Source: Corynebacterium suicordis DSM 45110 (GTDB lineage: Bacteria; Actinomycetota; Actinomycetes; Mycobacteriales; Mycobacteriaceae). From it: a stretch of DNA of 64,000 nucleotides. The DNA lies in contig NZ_JADKMY010000001.1 of NCBI RefSeq assembly GCF_015351405.1, positions 1,178,001-1,242,000 on the forward strand. The letters run 5' to 3'. The notes beneath the pieces were generated by a model, which was given only the letters and a program-made list of their open reading frames with translations, was not told where the DNA came from and made no database searches. Shown in pieces: positions 40,445-48,741 of the stretch (positions are counted from its first letter, which is position 1; each line of letters opens with the position of its first letter). The translations under genes and the position numbers were made by a program.

Positions 40445-40447
40445 TCT
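40442..40447 (+). promoter_or_regulatory. -10 element TAATCT, leaderless start of def
   Basis: TAATCT overlaps the priA stop codon and ends 7 nt before ATG 40455, without a ribosome binding site. Confidence 0.45.
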
Positions 40448-40454
40448 GGCATCT

Positions 40455-40964
40455 ATGACTCAGCTCCCCCTGCGCTATTTTGGCGATCCCGTACTGCGCA
40501 CCGTTGCCGACCCCATTCCAGAAGATAAGCTCGGCACCCCAGCACTGCAGACGCTGGTCACCGACATGCTGGAGACAATGGATGCCAACGGCGGAGTGGG
40601 CTTGGCGGCCAACCAGGTGGGTCTGACCCAGCGCATTTTTGTCTACGACTGCGAGGGCGATCGCGGCCACGTGATCAACCCGGTCTGGTCTGCCGTTGGT
40701 GAAGAAACCCAAACCGGCCGGGAAGGCTGCTTGTCCATCCCCGATGTGGGAGGGGACGTAACCCGGGCAGAGAGCGTGCGCGTGCAGGGAATCACCGTTG
40801 ATGGAGAGCCCGTGGATAGGGAAGTCAGCGGACTTTTGGCCCGCTGCGTGCAGCATGAAACCGATCACCTGGACGGCGTGATGTTCCTCAAGTATCTCTC
40901 CAGCGAAGAGCGGAAGGCCGCGATGTCCACCATCCGCTCCGCAGACTGGTTCCAGAACTCATGA
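40455..40964 (+). CDS. def: Peptide deformylase
   Basis: This 169-residue metalloenzyme removes the formyl group from nascent proteins. All three motifs are present: GVGLAANQVG, EGCLS with the metal Cys, and QHETDHLDG (HExxH) near residue 135. It overlaps fmt by 4 nt (ATGA), pairing addition and removal of the formyl group. Confidence 0.97.
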   Translation: MTQLPLRYFGDPVLRTVADPIPEDKLGTPALQTLVTDMLETMDANGGVGLAANQVGLTQRIFVYDCEGDRGHVINPVWSAVGEETQTGREGCLSIPDVGGDVTRAESVRVQGITVDGEPVDREVSGLLARCVQHETDHLDGVMFLKYLSSEERKAAMSTIRSADWFQNS

Positions 40965-41965
40965 ACCCCATGAAAATTCTCTTCGCCGGGACTCCCGAGC
41001 CAGCCGCGGTTGCCTTGGAACATCTTCTGGCAGACCCGCGCATTGAAGTGGCCGGCGTGCTCACCCAGCCCGATGCTCCACGCGGTCGTGGCCGCACCGT
41101 GTACCCGTCCAAGGTGGCCGAAGTGGCCGAGAAACACGGGCTGGAGGTGCACAAGTGGGCGTCGTTAAAAAAGAACGCTGAAGAAAACGGATCTGCGGAG
41201 ACTTTGCGCGATTACGCTGAGCGCGGGGTGCAAGCGGTGGCGGTGGTGGCTTATGGCAACCTCATACCGCGTGATCTGCTGAACGTGTTCCCACATGGAT
41301 GGGTCAACCTGCACTTTTCCCTGCTGCCGCGATGGCGCGGGGCGGCCCCGGTGCAGGCGGCACTGGCGGCCGGTGATGCCACCACGGGTGCGACGATTTT
41401 CCGCATCGAAGAGGGCTTGGATACCGGTCCGATGCTGAGTTCTCAAGAGGAAAAGATTGAAGTCACGGATACCGCCGATGACCTCCTCACGCGATTGACC
41501 ATGCAGGGGCGGGAACTGCTGGCGGATACCTTGACCAGCCTGCACGAGGGCACGGCAGAGTACACCGAGCAGGACGAATCCCAGGCCACGCATGCGGCGA
41601 AGATCCGCTCCGCTGATGCGCGCATTGATTGGTCGCAGCCGGCCGAGGTGATCCAGAGGGTGGCTCGCGCACACACCCCGGCACCGGGAGCGTGGACCAT
41701 GCTGGGGGAGCAGCGCTTCAAGATTGGTCTGCTTCTGCCAACTGCAGAGGAGGCATTGCCAGCTGGGCAGATGATCTTCCAAAACAAGAAACTGCTGGTG
41801 GGAACCGGTACTAACGTGTTGGAGATCATGACAATCCAACCCCCGGGCAAGAAGATGATGCAGGCAGCGGATTGGGCGCGCGGGCAGCACGCTCTGCAGG
41901 AAGCGCCTCAGCAGTTTGAAAACAACCAAGACGGAACCAATGGTCACGCAGAAGGACATAACTAA
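40961..41965 (+). CDS. fmt: Methionyl-tRNA formyltransferase
   Basis: This 334-residue enzyme formylates initiator Met-tRNA. It shows MKILFAGTPEPAAVALEHLL at the start and the catalytic region VAYGNLIPRDLLN ... NLHFSLLPRWRGAAPVQAAL, followed by the OB-like C-terminal domain. The start overlaps the def stop; ATG 40970 is an alternative. The codons for ASLKK at 41158-41172 contain a motif copy with a TTA leucine codon. Confidence 0.97.
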   Translation: MNPMKILFAGTPEPAAVALEHLLADPRIEVAGVLTQPDAPRGRGRTVYPSKVAEVAEKHGLEVHKWASLKKNAEENGSAETLRDYAERGVQAVAVVAYGNLIPRDLLNVFPHGWVNLHFSLLPRWRGAAPVQAALAAGDATTGATIFRIEEGLDTGPMLSSQEEKIEVTDTADDLLTRLTMQGRELLADTLTSLHEGTAEYTEQDESQATHAAKIRSADARIDWSQPAEVIQRVARAHTPAPGAWTMLGEQRFKIGLLLPTAEEALPAGQMIFQNKKLLVGTGTNVLEIMTIQPPGKKMMQAADWARGQHALQEAPQQFENNQDGTNGHAEGHN

Positions 41966-43590
41966 TGGCAGGGTTTAGGTCACGCTCGGAATCCCAGCGT
42001 TCAGAGCCGCAGCGCTCGGAGCCGCAGCGTTCAGAAAGCTCCGAGAAGAAGCAGTCCGCAGCACCTCGTCAATCAGCCGATTCTGCACGCAAGCACAAGC
42101 CAGCAGGCAGCCCCAAGCGTCGCAGCTCTGATTCCCAGCGCTCCCAGGGTTACCAGCAAAAGCGCCCCGAGCATAAGCAGGCCAAGGCCCGCCAGAGTGG
42201 CAGTGGCGATGTGGCTCGCGACGTGGCCCTTTCAGTGCTGCGCGAGGTGACGCTGAACGATTCCTTCGCCAACCTCAGCCTCCCGCGCGCCATCAAGGAG
42301 GCCCGGCTCAGCACCCGCGATGCTGCCTTCGCCACCGAGCTGACTTACGGCACCTTGCGCGCTTCCGGATTGCTGGACGCCATCATCGCCAAGGCCGCCG
42401 GCCGCCCCGTGGACAAGATCGACTCCGTGGCCCTGGATATCCTGCGCCTGGGCAGCTACCAGATCCTCCGCACCCGCGTGGACGATCATGCCGCTGTGAA
42501 CACATCAGTGGAACTGGCCAAGGCAAACGCCGCAGCCCAGGCAGGTGGGTTCATCAACGGCGTGCTGCGCACCATCACTCGCACCCCAGCAGAAGAGTGG
42601 ATCAGCCGCGTGGCAGGCGGGGATAGCATCGCTGATCTGGCTTTGCGCCACGCCCATCCGGAATGGATTGCTCGTTCGTTTAACGACGCCCTGTCCCACC
42701 AGCTAGATTCCACCAGCATCCACCCTGATCTTTCCGCTGCTCTGGAGGCTGATGATCAGCGTCCAGTGGTGCACCTAGCGGCTCGTCCCGGAGAAATTTC
42801 CGGTGAAGAACTGGCCCTCATCACGGGTGGCGAGGAAGGCAAGTGGTCTCCCTACGCGGTGTACCTGGAGGACGGTGCTCCCGGCGAGCTTCCGCCGGTA
42901 CGTGATGGTCTGGCCTCCGTGCAGGATGAGGGATCGCAGATCATCGCCATGGCCTTGACTCGCGCGCCTTTGAATCGCACCGATGCTGGTCGTTGGTTGG
43001 ATCTGTGCGCTGGACCCGGTGGCAAGACTGCATTCATTGCCTCTTGGGCTCAGGGCGATGGGGCGCAGGTGGATGCCGTGGAACTGGCAGCTCACCGCGC
43101 CAAGCTGGTGGAAAACACCACCAAGGGTCTGCCCGTGAAAATTCACGTGGGCGATGGTCGGAAACTTGAGACGGTCAAGGGACTGGACATCCCCGCCAAA
43201 GGCTACGATCGCGTGCTGGTGGATGCCCCATGCTCCGGCCTCGGCGCACTGCGCAGGCGGCCCGAAGCTCGGTGGAGGAAGAGCGCAACCGACATCCCCG
43301 AGCTGGTCTCGCTGCAGAGAGAACTGCTGCGTTCTGCGGTGGCTAAGACTGCTCCGGGTGGCGTCGTGATCTATTCCACCTGCTCACCTCACCTGAAGGA
43401 AACCACCAACGTGGCCCGATTCGTGGCGGAGGAAACGGGCGCGGAAATCCTTGACCTGGGCCAACTGTTCCCGGAACTGGAAGGCAATGATTCCGCGCCG
43501 TTCATCCAGATGTGGCCACACAAGCACGGCACGGACGCGATGTTTATCGCGGCTCTGCGAACCCCGGCAGATGCCGAGCGTAAACTGTAG
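41965..43590 (+). CDS. rsmB: 16S rRNA m5C methyltransferase RsmB/Sun family
   Basis: This 541-residue protein overlaps fmt by one base (TAATG). Residues 1-75 are a low-complexity basic extension with tandem SQRSEPQRSEPQRSE. A NusB-like RNA-binding domain follows (about 80-215), then the SAM-dependent Rossmann domain with LDLCAGPGGKTAFIASWA, VDAPCSGLGALRRRPEARW (Pro-Cys motif) and STCSPHLKETT with the catalytic Cys. It methylates C967-type positions in 16S rRNA. The extension is unusual in length and repetitive at DNA level. Confidence 0.94.
   Translation: MAGFRSRSESQRSEPQRSEPQRSESSEKKQSAAPRQSADSARKHKPAGSPKRRSSDSQRSQGYQQKRPEHKQAKARQSGSGDVARDVALSVLREVTLNDSFANLSLPRAIKEARLSTRDAAFATELTYGTLRASGLLDAIIAKAAGRPVDKIDSVALDILRLGSYQILRTRVDDHAAVNTSVELAKANAAAQAGGFINGVLRTITRTPAEEWISRVAGGDSIADLALRHAHPEWIARSFNDALSHQLDSTSIHPDLSAALEADDQRPVVHLAARPGEISGEELALITGGEEGKWSPYAVYLEDGAPGELPPVRDGLASVQDEGSQIIAMALTRAPLNRTDAGRWLDLCAGPGGKTAFIASWAQGDGAQVDAVELAAHRAKLVENTTKGLPVKIHVGDGRKLETVKGLDIPAKGYDRVLVDAPCSGLGALRRRPEARWRKSATDIPELVSLQRELLRSAVAKTAPGGVVIYSTCSPHLKETTNVARFVAEETGAEILDLGQLFPELEGNDSAPFIQMWPHKHGTDAMFIAALRTPADAERKL
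43581..43586 (+). promoter_or_regulatory. -10 element TAAACT, leaderless start of rpe
   Basis: TAAACT lies in the last codons of rsmB and ends 7 nt before ATG 43594. Only a 3-nt gap separates the genes, so rpe may be both read through and started here. Confidence 0.45.
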
Positions 43591-43593
43591 GGC

Positions 43594-44325
43594 ATGTCTG
43601 ACAACGCTTCGCTCAGCCCCACCCCGTCTACTCGCACGCTCATCGCCCCCTCCATCCTGGCCGCTGATTTCAGCTGCTTGGCACAGGAAATCTCCAAGGT
43701 GGAGAACGCGGATTGGTTGCACATTGACGTGATGGATGGGCATTTCGTGCCCAATCTCTCCTTCGGTCTGCCGGTGGCGAAGTCGCTGCTGCCGCACACC
43801 GATAAGCACCTCGATGTGCACCTGATGATCGAGGATCCCGCGCGCTGGGCACCGGATTACGCGGAGGATTTCGATTCCGTGACGTTCCACCTGGAAGCGG
43901 TGGACGGCATGGATGAGGCAATCACGCTGGCTGGTGAGCTGCGGGAGCGCGGAACCATGGCCGGCATTTCTATTAAGCCCAACACCTCGGTGGAGCCGCT
44001 GCTGGATTACCTGGCGCACTTCGACATCATCCTGGTGATGTCCGTGGAGCCGGGCTTCGGTGGGCAGAAGTTCATGCCGGAAGTTTTGGACAAGGTGCGC
44101 GCACTGCGGGCACGGATCGACGCGGACAATCTGGACACGCTGGTCGAGATCGATGGTGGCATTGGCATCGAATCCACCGGCCCTTCCGCAGCAGCGGGCG
44201 TGGATGTGTACGTGGCCGGATCCAGCGTCTTTGGTCACGCGAGCCCTTCAAGCCAGGTCGACGCCCTGCGCGAGGCCGCTCACGCTGGAATGCGCGCCGA
44301 CGCTCAGTCCGATCAGCGTTCATAG
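43594..44325 (+). CDS. rpe: Ribulose-phosphate 3-epimerase
   Basis: This 243-residue TIM-barrel enzyme interconverts ribulose- and xylulose-5-phosphate. It shows PSILAADFSCLAQEI, HIDVMDGHFVPNLSFG with metal ligands, HLDVHLMIEDP, LVMSVEPGFGGQKF and EIDGGIG. Its product pool feeds riboflavin synthesis through ribulose-5-phosphate, which may explain its place directly before ribD. It overlaps ribD by one base. Confidence 0.97.
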   Translation: MSDNASLSPTPSTRTLIAPSILAADFSCLAQEISKVENADWLHIDVMDGHFVPNLSFGLPVAKSLLPHTDKHLDVHLMIEDPARWAPDYAEDFDSVTFHLEAVDGMDEAITLAGELRERGTMAGISIKPNTSVEPLLDYLAHFDIILVMSVEPGFGGQKFMPEVLDKVRALRARIDADNLDTLVEIDGGIGIESTGPSAAAGVDVYVAGSSVFGHASPSSQVDALREAAHAGMRADAQSDQRS

Positions 44326-45452
44326 TGAGCGTGAATGACGAAAAGCTGGAAGACTCGCTCCAGCTGAGCGAGCTTTTCCGCTTGGCAGATGAGCAGGCGT
44401 GGCGAGTGGCTGGAACCACCGCGCCGAACCCAGCGGTGGGATGCGTTTTGCTCAATGAACGCGGCGAGATCATCGGGCGGGGAGCTACTCAACCAGCCGG
44501 GGGAGCACACGCTGAAGTGATGGCGTTGCGCGATGCTGCTCAAGCCGGTCATTCGGTGAAGGGTGCGCGGGCAATCGTGACCCTGGAGCCGTGCAACCAT
44601 ACGGGGCGCACGGGACCCTGCGCGGTGGCCCTGGCGGATGCCGGGATTGCGCGGGTGGATTACCTGTTTGCCGATCCCAGCCCGCTGGCCCAAGGTGGTG
44701 GCGAATACCTGCGGGAACGCGGGGTAGACGTAACGGGACCGCACCTCGCGTTTGGGCCTTCTGAAGACCGGCAAAAGGACGGTGTGGCTGATACGGATGC
44801 AGCTCATTCGGATGCCCCTGATGCCCAATGGCAATCCGTCTTCGCTGTGGAGGCATGGCTGACGTCCGCAACCCAAGGCCGACCCCATGTGACCCTCAAG
44901 CTGGCAGCCACCATCGATGGCTTCGTGGCCGCAACGGATGGCACCAGCCAATGGATCACCGGGGAGATCGCCCGCCAGCACGTTCACCAGGACCGCAAGA
45001 CCCGCGACGCGATCATCGTGGGTACCGGAACCGTGGTGGCGGATGACCCTCGCCTAAATGCGCGCCAGTCCGATGGCACCCCATTTGCGCAGCAACCGCT
45101 GCGGGTAGTCATGGGTCAGCGGGATATCGCTGACTCCGCGCCCATCTTCCAACCTCCCGGTGAGGCCATCCACCTCCGCAACCGTGACCCGCATGCGGTG
45201 CTACAGAATCTGCACGAACGGGGAGTGGTGGATGTCCTGGTGGAAGGCGGACCGCACATCAGCAGCGCGTTTCTCAGCGCGGGCTTGGTGGATAGGATTC
45301 AGCTCTACCAAGCCCCATCGGTGTTGCTCGCCGGCCGCCCAGCGCTGCAGCCCAGCCCTGAGCTGTCCACGTCCATGTCTGACATCCGCGAGTTCACCCC
45401 GCGCAGCATTGAGACCCTGGGCAGGGATATTCTGCTCACCCTCTCGCGCTAA
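44325..45452 (+). CDS. ribD: Bifunctional riboflavin deaminase-reductase RibD
   Basis: This 375-residue protein carries the N-terminal cytidine-deaminase-like domain (zinc ligands GGAHAEVMAL and LEPCNHTGRTGPCAVAL) and the C-terminal reductase domain (VTLKLAATIDGFVAATDGTSQWITG, DVLVEGGPHISSAFL). It performs the second and third steps of riboflavin synthesis. Between the domains is a non-conserved acidic linker (about 145-170). The start is GTG 44325 overlapping the rpe stop, so translation is probably coupled. Confidence 0.95.
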   Translation: MSVNDEKLEDSLQLSELFRLADEQAWRVAGTTAPNPAVGCVLLNERGEIIGRGATQPAGGAHAEVMALRDAAQAGHSVKGARAIVTLEPCNHTGRTGPCAVALADAGIARVDYLFADPSPLAQGGGEYLRERGVDVTGPHLAFGPSEDRQKDGVADTDAAHSDAPDAQWQSVFAVEAWLTSATQGRPHVTLKLAATIDGFVAATDGTSQWITGEIARQHVHQDRKTRDAIIVGTGTVVADDPRLNARQSDGTPFAQQPLRVVMGQRDIADSAPIFQPPGEAIHLRNRDPHAVLQNLHERGVVDVLVEGGPHISSAFLSAGLVDRIQLYQAPSVLLAGRPALQPSPELSTSMSDIREFTPRSIETLGRDILLTLSR

Positions 45453-45541
45453 AATTCCCTAGAGAACCAAGCAAAACGCCGCCTCCTGCACAACCCCGCA
45501 CCAGCCCGCACATCATCGACACGCTAGACAAGGATTGATCC

Positions 45542-46150
45542 ATGTTCACCGGAATCATCGAAACCATTGGCCGCATTGTGCGCGTAGAGCGCGCGGAGGA
45601 TTCTCTCCGCATGCGCATCAACGCCCCCGAGGTGATGAAGGATGCCCACCACGGAGATTCCATCGCCATCAACGGCGTGTGCTTGACGGTCACCGATTTC
45701 GATTCCGAGGGCTTTTGGGCGGACGTCATGCAAGTCACCCTGGATTACTCCACCCTTGGCCAGGCAGGCGAGGGTGCGCGGGTCAACGTAGAGCGTGCCA
45801 TGTCCCATCAGTCGCGCTTCGGCGGGCACATCGTGCAGGGTCACGTGGACGGCACCGCCACGCTGGAATCCCGCACACCCAGCGAGAATTGGGAGATCTT
45901 CCGCTTTGTTCTCGAGGACCCAGCGCTTGCCAAGTATGTCGTCAAAAAGGGATCCATCTCCATCAACGGCACGTCCCTGACCGTTGCGGAAGCTGCTGCT
46001 CTCGACGCCACCTCCGCCTGGTTTGAGGTGTCCCTCATCCCCACCACGATGGAAGACACAATGCTCGGAGATCTCCAGGCCGGGGATCAGGTCAATATCG
46101 AGTGCGATGTGCTGGCCAAGTACGTGGAGCGGTTGAGCGGCGCGAACTAA
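45542..46150 (+). CDS. ribE: Riboflavin synthase, alpha chain
   Basis: This 202-residue enzyme dismutates two lumazine molecules to riboflavin. It opens MFTGIIETIGRIV and has two homologous lumazine-binding barrels (about 1-95 and 96-195), each with an ING(V/T)(C/S)LTV sequence. AAGGA precedes the ATG. The 89-nt upstream gap is too short for an FMN riboswitch and shows no such fold. Confidence 0.96.
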   Translation: MFTGIIETIGRIVRVERAEDSLRMRINAPEVMKDAHHGDSIAINGVCLTVTDFDSEGFWADVMQVTLDYSTLGQAGEGARVNVERAMSHQSRFGGHIVQGHVDGTATLESRTPSENWEIFRFVLEDPALAKYVVKKGSISINGTSLTVAEAAALDATSAWFEVSLIPTTMEDTMLGDLQAGDQVNIECDVLAKYVERLSGAN

Positions 46151-46200
46151 AGCCCCTCCCTGTGAACCCAGCCGATTGCACACCCGCAATGCTGGGTAGA

Positions 46201-46206
46201 TAGAGT
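46201..46206 (+). promoter_or_regulatory. -10 element TAGAGT, leaderless start of ribBA
   Basis: TAGAGT ends 7 nt before ATG 46214. It supports the second of two close in-frame ATG codons (46208, 46214) as the start. Confidence 0.4.
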
Positions 46207-46213
46207 AATGAGA

Positions 46214-47485
46214 ATGGAAGAGACCCACCCAGGCACGCAGCTCAACGATTCGCCGCAGGCACAAGAATCCATCCAATTGGATGATGTGAATCGGGCTATT
46301 TCCGATATCGCCGCGGGTAAAGCTGTTGTTGTAGTGGATGATGAATCCCGGGAAAACGAAGGCGATCTCATCTTCGCCGCGGAGCTTGCCACCCCTGAAC
46401 TCGTTGCCTTCATGGTGCGTTATAGCTCCGGGTATGTCTGTGTGGGCATGACCAACGAAGATTGCGATCGCCTTGCTCTGCCACCGATGGTGGCGCGCAA
46501 CCAGGACGTGCGCAACACCGCGTACACCGTGACGGTGGACGCCGCCGAGGGCATTGACACCGGCATTTCCGCTGGTGACAGGGCACACACCATCCGAATT
46601 CTTTCGAACGCAGAATCCGCATCCACTGACCTGAACCGCCCCGGCCACGTGGTTCCACTGCGCGCCCGCGATGGCGGAGTGTTGGTGCGCGATGGACACA
46701 CCGAGGCCTCGGTTGATCTGGCGCGCGCCGCTGGCCTGCGTCCAGCCGGAGTCCTCTGCGAGGTTGTTAGTGAGGACAACCCCACCGAGATGGCGCGCCT
46801 CCCAGAGCTGCGCCGCTTCGCGGATCAGCACGGGCTGTGCCTCATCTCCATCGAGCAGCTCATCGAGTGGCGCCGCACCAATACCCCCGTGGTGGAGCGC
46901 AGCGTGGAGACCCGCCTGCCCACTAAGAACGGCGATTTCCAGGCAGTGGGTTACACCAGTTTGGTGGATGGTGTCGAACACATTGCTCTGGTGGCCGGGG
47001 ATGTCCAGGGCAAGTCCGAAGTTCCCGTGCGTGTGCACTCGGAATGCCTCACCGGAGACGTGTTCGGATCCCTGCGCTGCGACTGTGGCGAGCAACTGCA
47101 GGCCGCGCTGAACAAGATCACCAACGAGGGCAGCGGCGTGCTCATCTACATCCGTGGCCATGAAGGACGCGGCATTGGGCTGGTGCCCAAGCTGCGCGCT
47201 TACGTGCTGCAAGATGAGGGCTTGGACACCGTGGATGCCAACGAATCCCAGGGATTCCCAGCTGACCTCCGCGAATACTCCGCGGCCGCGCAGATCATCA
47301 AGGACTTGGGCATCGAGTCCATCCAGTTGATCTCCAACAACCCAGACAAGCGGGAAAAGCTCAAGGGTTATGGCATCGAGATCTCCGGCCGCGTGCCCGT
47401 GGAGCTGCCCGCCAACCCGAACAATATTTCCTACCTGCTCACCAAGCGGGATCGCATGGGGCATCAGCTCGATTCATTGAGCTAG
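46214..47485 (+). CDS. ribBA: Bifunctional DHBP synthase / GTP cyclohydrolase II
   Basis: The N-terminal half (about 15-215) is 3,4-dihydroxy-2-butanone-4-phosphate synthase with [20 protein letters not shown] and [16 protein letters not shown]. The C-terminal half (about 220-423) is GTP cyclohydrolase II with zinc cysteines in [18 protein letters not shown] and the GHEGRGIGL motif. Together they supply both precursors of riboflavin. The start is ATG 46214 by the -10 spacing, or ATG 46208, two residues longer. Confidence 0.96.
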   Translation: MEETHPGTQLNDSPQAQESIQLDDVNRAISDIAAGKAVVVVDDESRENEGDLIFAAELATPELVAFMVRYSSGYVCVGMTNEDCDRLALPPMVARNQDVRNTAYTVTVDAAEGIDTGISAGDRAHTIRILSNAESASTDLNRPGHVVPLRARDGGVLVRDGHTEASVDLARAAGLRPAGVLCEVVSEDNPTEMARLPELRRFADQHGLCLISIEQLIEWRRTNTPVVERSVETRLPTKNGDFQAVGYTSLVDGVEHIALVAGDVQGKSEVPVRVHSECLTGDVFGSLRCDCGEQLQAALNKITNEGSGVLIYIRGHEGRGIGLVPKLRAYVLQDEGLDTVDANESQGFPADLREYSAAAQIIKDLGIESIQLISNNPDKREKLKGYGIEISGRVPVELPANPNNISYLLTKRDRMGHQLDSLS

Positions 47486-47497
47486 TTTGGGCGGGGT

Positions 47498-47515
47498 TGG
47501 CGTCGGAACAAAAAA
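47498..47515 (+). repeat. Dispersed motif copy (TGGCGTCGGAACAAAAAA)
   Basis: This copy lies in the 54-nt gap between ribBA and ribH, 12 nt after the ribBA stop and upstream of the ribH ribosome binding site. Confidence 0.5.
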
Positions 47516-47539
47516 TCTTTTCACACTAAGGAGCTCACG

Positions 47540-48019
47540 ATGGCACATGATGGACTTCCGCAACTGACGGTCCGCGATGGCGAGGCCGCCGGAATGCGGG
47601 TGGCCGTGATCAGCAGCAGCTGGAACGCGGATATCACCGATGTGCTGCATCAACGCGCCATCGCCCGGGCTAAGCAAGCCGGTGCTAGCGTGAGCCAGTG
47701 GCGTGTTTCCGGGGCGGTCGAGCTTCCCGTGGTGGTGGCAGAAGCCGTTAAACATTTCGACGCCGTCATCGCCAACGGTTGCGTGATTGAAGGCGAAACT
47801 GAACACTTCCGCGTGGTGTGCGACGCAGTCACCTACGGCCTGACGCGGATCGCCATCGATTCCGGGGTGCCCGTGGGCAATGGTGTGCTCACGGTGCAGA
47901 ACCATCAGCAGGCCGTGGATCGCGCTGGGGGAGAAGGCGCTGTAGAAGACAAAGGCGCCGATTCTGCCGAAGCTGCGATCCAGGCGGCATTGGTGCTGCG
48001 GCAGATCGCCGCGAGCTAA
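47540..48019 (+). CDS. ribH: 6,7-dimethyl-8-ribityllumazine synthase
   Basis: This 159-residue enzyme condenses the RibD and RibB products to lumazine. It shows VAVISSSWNADIT, SGAVELPVVV, NGCVIEGETEHFRVVCDAV with the catalytic His, and GVPVGNGVLTVQNHQQAVDRAG (FGVLTxxNxxQAxxR-like). AAGGAG precedes the ATG. A hairpin with a T6 run follows 20 nt after its stop. Confidence 0.97.
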   Translation: MAHDGLPQLTVRDGEAAGMRVAVISSSWNADITDVLHQRAIARAKQAGASVSQWRVSGAVELPVVVAEAVKHFDAVIANGCVIEGETEHFRVVCDAVTYGLTRIAIDSGVPVGNGVLTVQNHQQAVDRAGGEGAVEDKGADSAEAAIQAALVLRQIAAS

Positions 48020-48040
48020 CTGATTCCGGTCGCGAGCTTT

Positions 48041-48070
48041 GCAGCGCGACTTTCTAGCTGCGGGCTTTTT
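48041..48070 (+). terminator. Probable terminator after ribH
   Basis: GCAGC (48041-48045) pairs with GCTGC (48057-48061) and is followed by GGGC and a T6 run. The stem is only 5 bp. Confidence 0.5.
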
Positions 48071-48090
48071 TGACTCAGCCGGATGCGGGG

Positions 48091-48096
48091 TAACGT
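48091..48096 (+). promoter_or_regulatory. -10 element TAACGT, leaderless start of the PH-domain gene
   Basis: TAACGT ends 7 nt before GTG 48104, with no ribosome binding site, and favours that start over ATG 48083. Confidence 0.4.
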
Positions 48097-48103
48097 AGAT
48101 TCC

Positions 48104-48715
48104 GTGAATAACTCGGAGATTGGACAGCAACCAGCGATGCCAAACCAGGCCGACCGCGAGCGCGAACACTCCACCGACACAGCTGCAAATACCCAGCTGA
48201 ACAGCACGGCAGGCAGCACCGCCAGCGGTACTGCACATGACGCTGCGCACGGCGCTGCACGTGGGGCGAACACCGCCGACTGGGAGCTGGTGGTGCGATC
48301 TCCATTCCTGAAGAAGCTGGCCTTTTTCGGCGTGGTGGTGGTGATGCTGGTGCACATCCTCATGGCAGTGGTGGTGGGCATCGGCGATACCGGTGTGGCT
48401 GTCACCACCACGGACCGCCTGGGATTCATCGGCATCGGCCTGCTGTTTTCCCTGGTGTGCCTGACCCTCCTGCGCCCGCGGGTGCGCGTGAACTCCGCTG
48501 GAGTGGAAGTCCGCAACATCGCCAACGCGCAGTTCTACCCATGGGAGATCGTCCACGGACTCTCGTTTCCCACCCAGGCGCAGACAGCTCGGCTGGAACT
48601 GCCCGATTTCGAATTCGTGCCGATGATGGCCATGCACGTGCGTGACCGCAACACCATCGCCGGAACGGTGGAGGCCTTCCGCAAGCTTGAAGACCGCTAC
48701 ATGCCGGATGAATAG
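48104..48715 (+). CDS. Two-helix membrane protein with bacterial PH-like domain
   Basis: This 203-residue protein has a polar N-terminus rich in Ala/Thr/Asn (about 1-60), two membrane spans (about 75-95, [21 protein letters not shown], and 108-127, [18 protein letters not shown]), and a C-terminal cytoplasmic domain resembling the bacterial PH fold ([31 protein letters not shown]). The function is unknown; proteins of this layout sit between ribH and uvrC in other corynebacteria. GTG 48104 is favoured by its -10 spacing. ATG 48083 adds 7 residues. Confidence 0.82.
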   Translation: MNNSEIGQQPAMPNQADREREHSTDTAANTQLNSTAGSTASGTAHDAAHGAARGANTADWELVVRSPFLKKLAFFGVVVVMLVHILMAVVVGIGDTGVAVTTTDRLGFIGIGLLFSLVCLTLLRPRVRVNSAGVEVRNIANAQFYPWEIVHGLSFPTQAQTARLELPDFEFVPMMAMHVRDRNTIAGTVEAFRKLEDRYMPDE

Positions 48716-48741
48716 TCCGAGATAAGAGCAAGCCAGAACAC

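Noticed and set aside
45453..45541. Possible FMN riboswitch before ribE
   Set aside because: The gap is only 89 nt and shows none of the conserved paired segments; the gaps before ribBA and ribH are shorter still.
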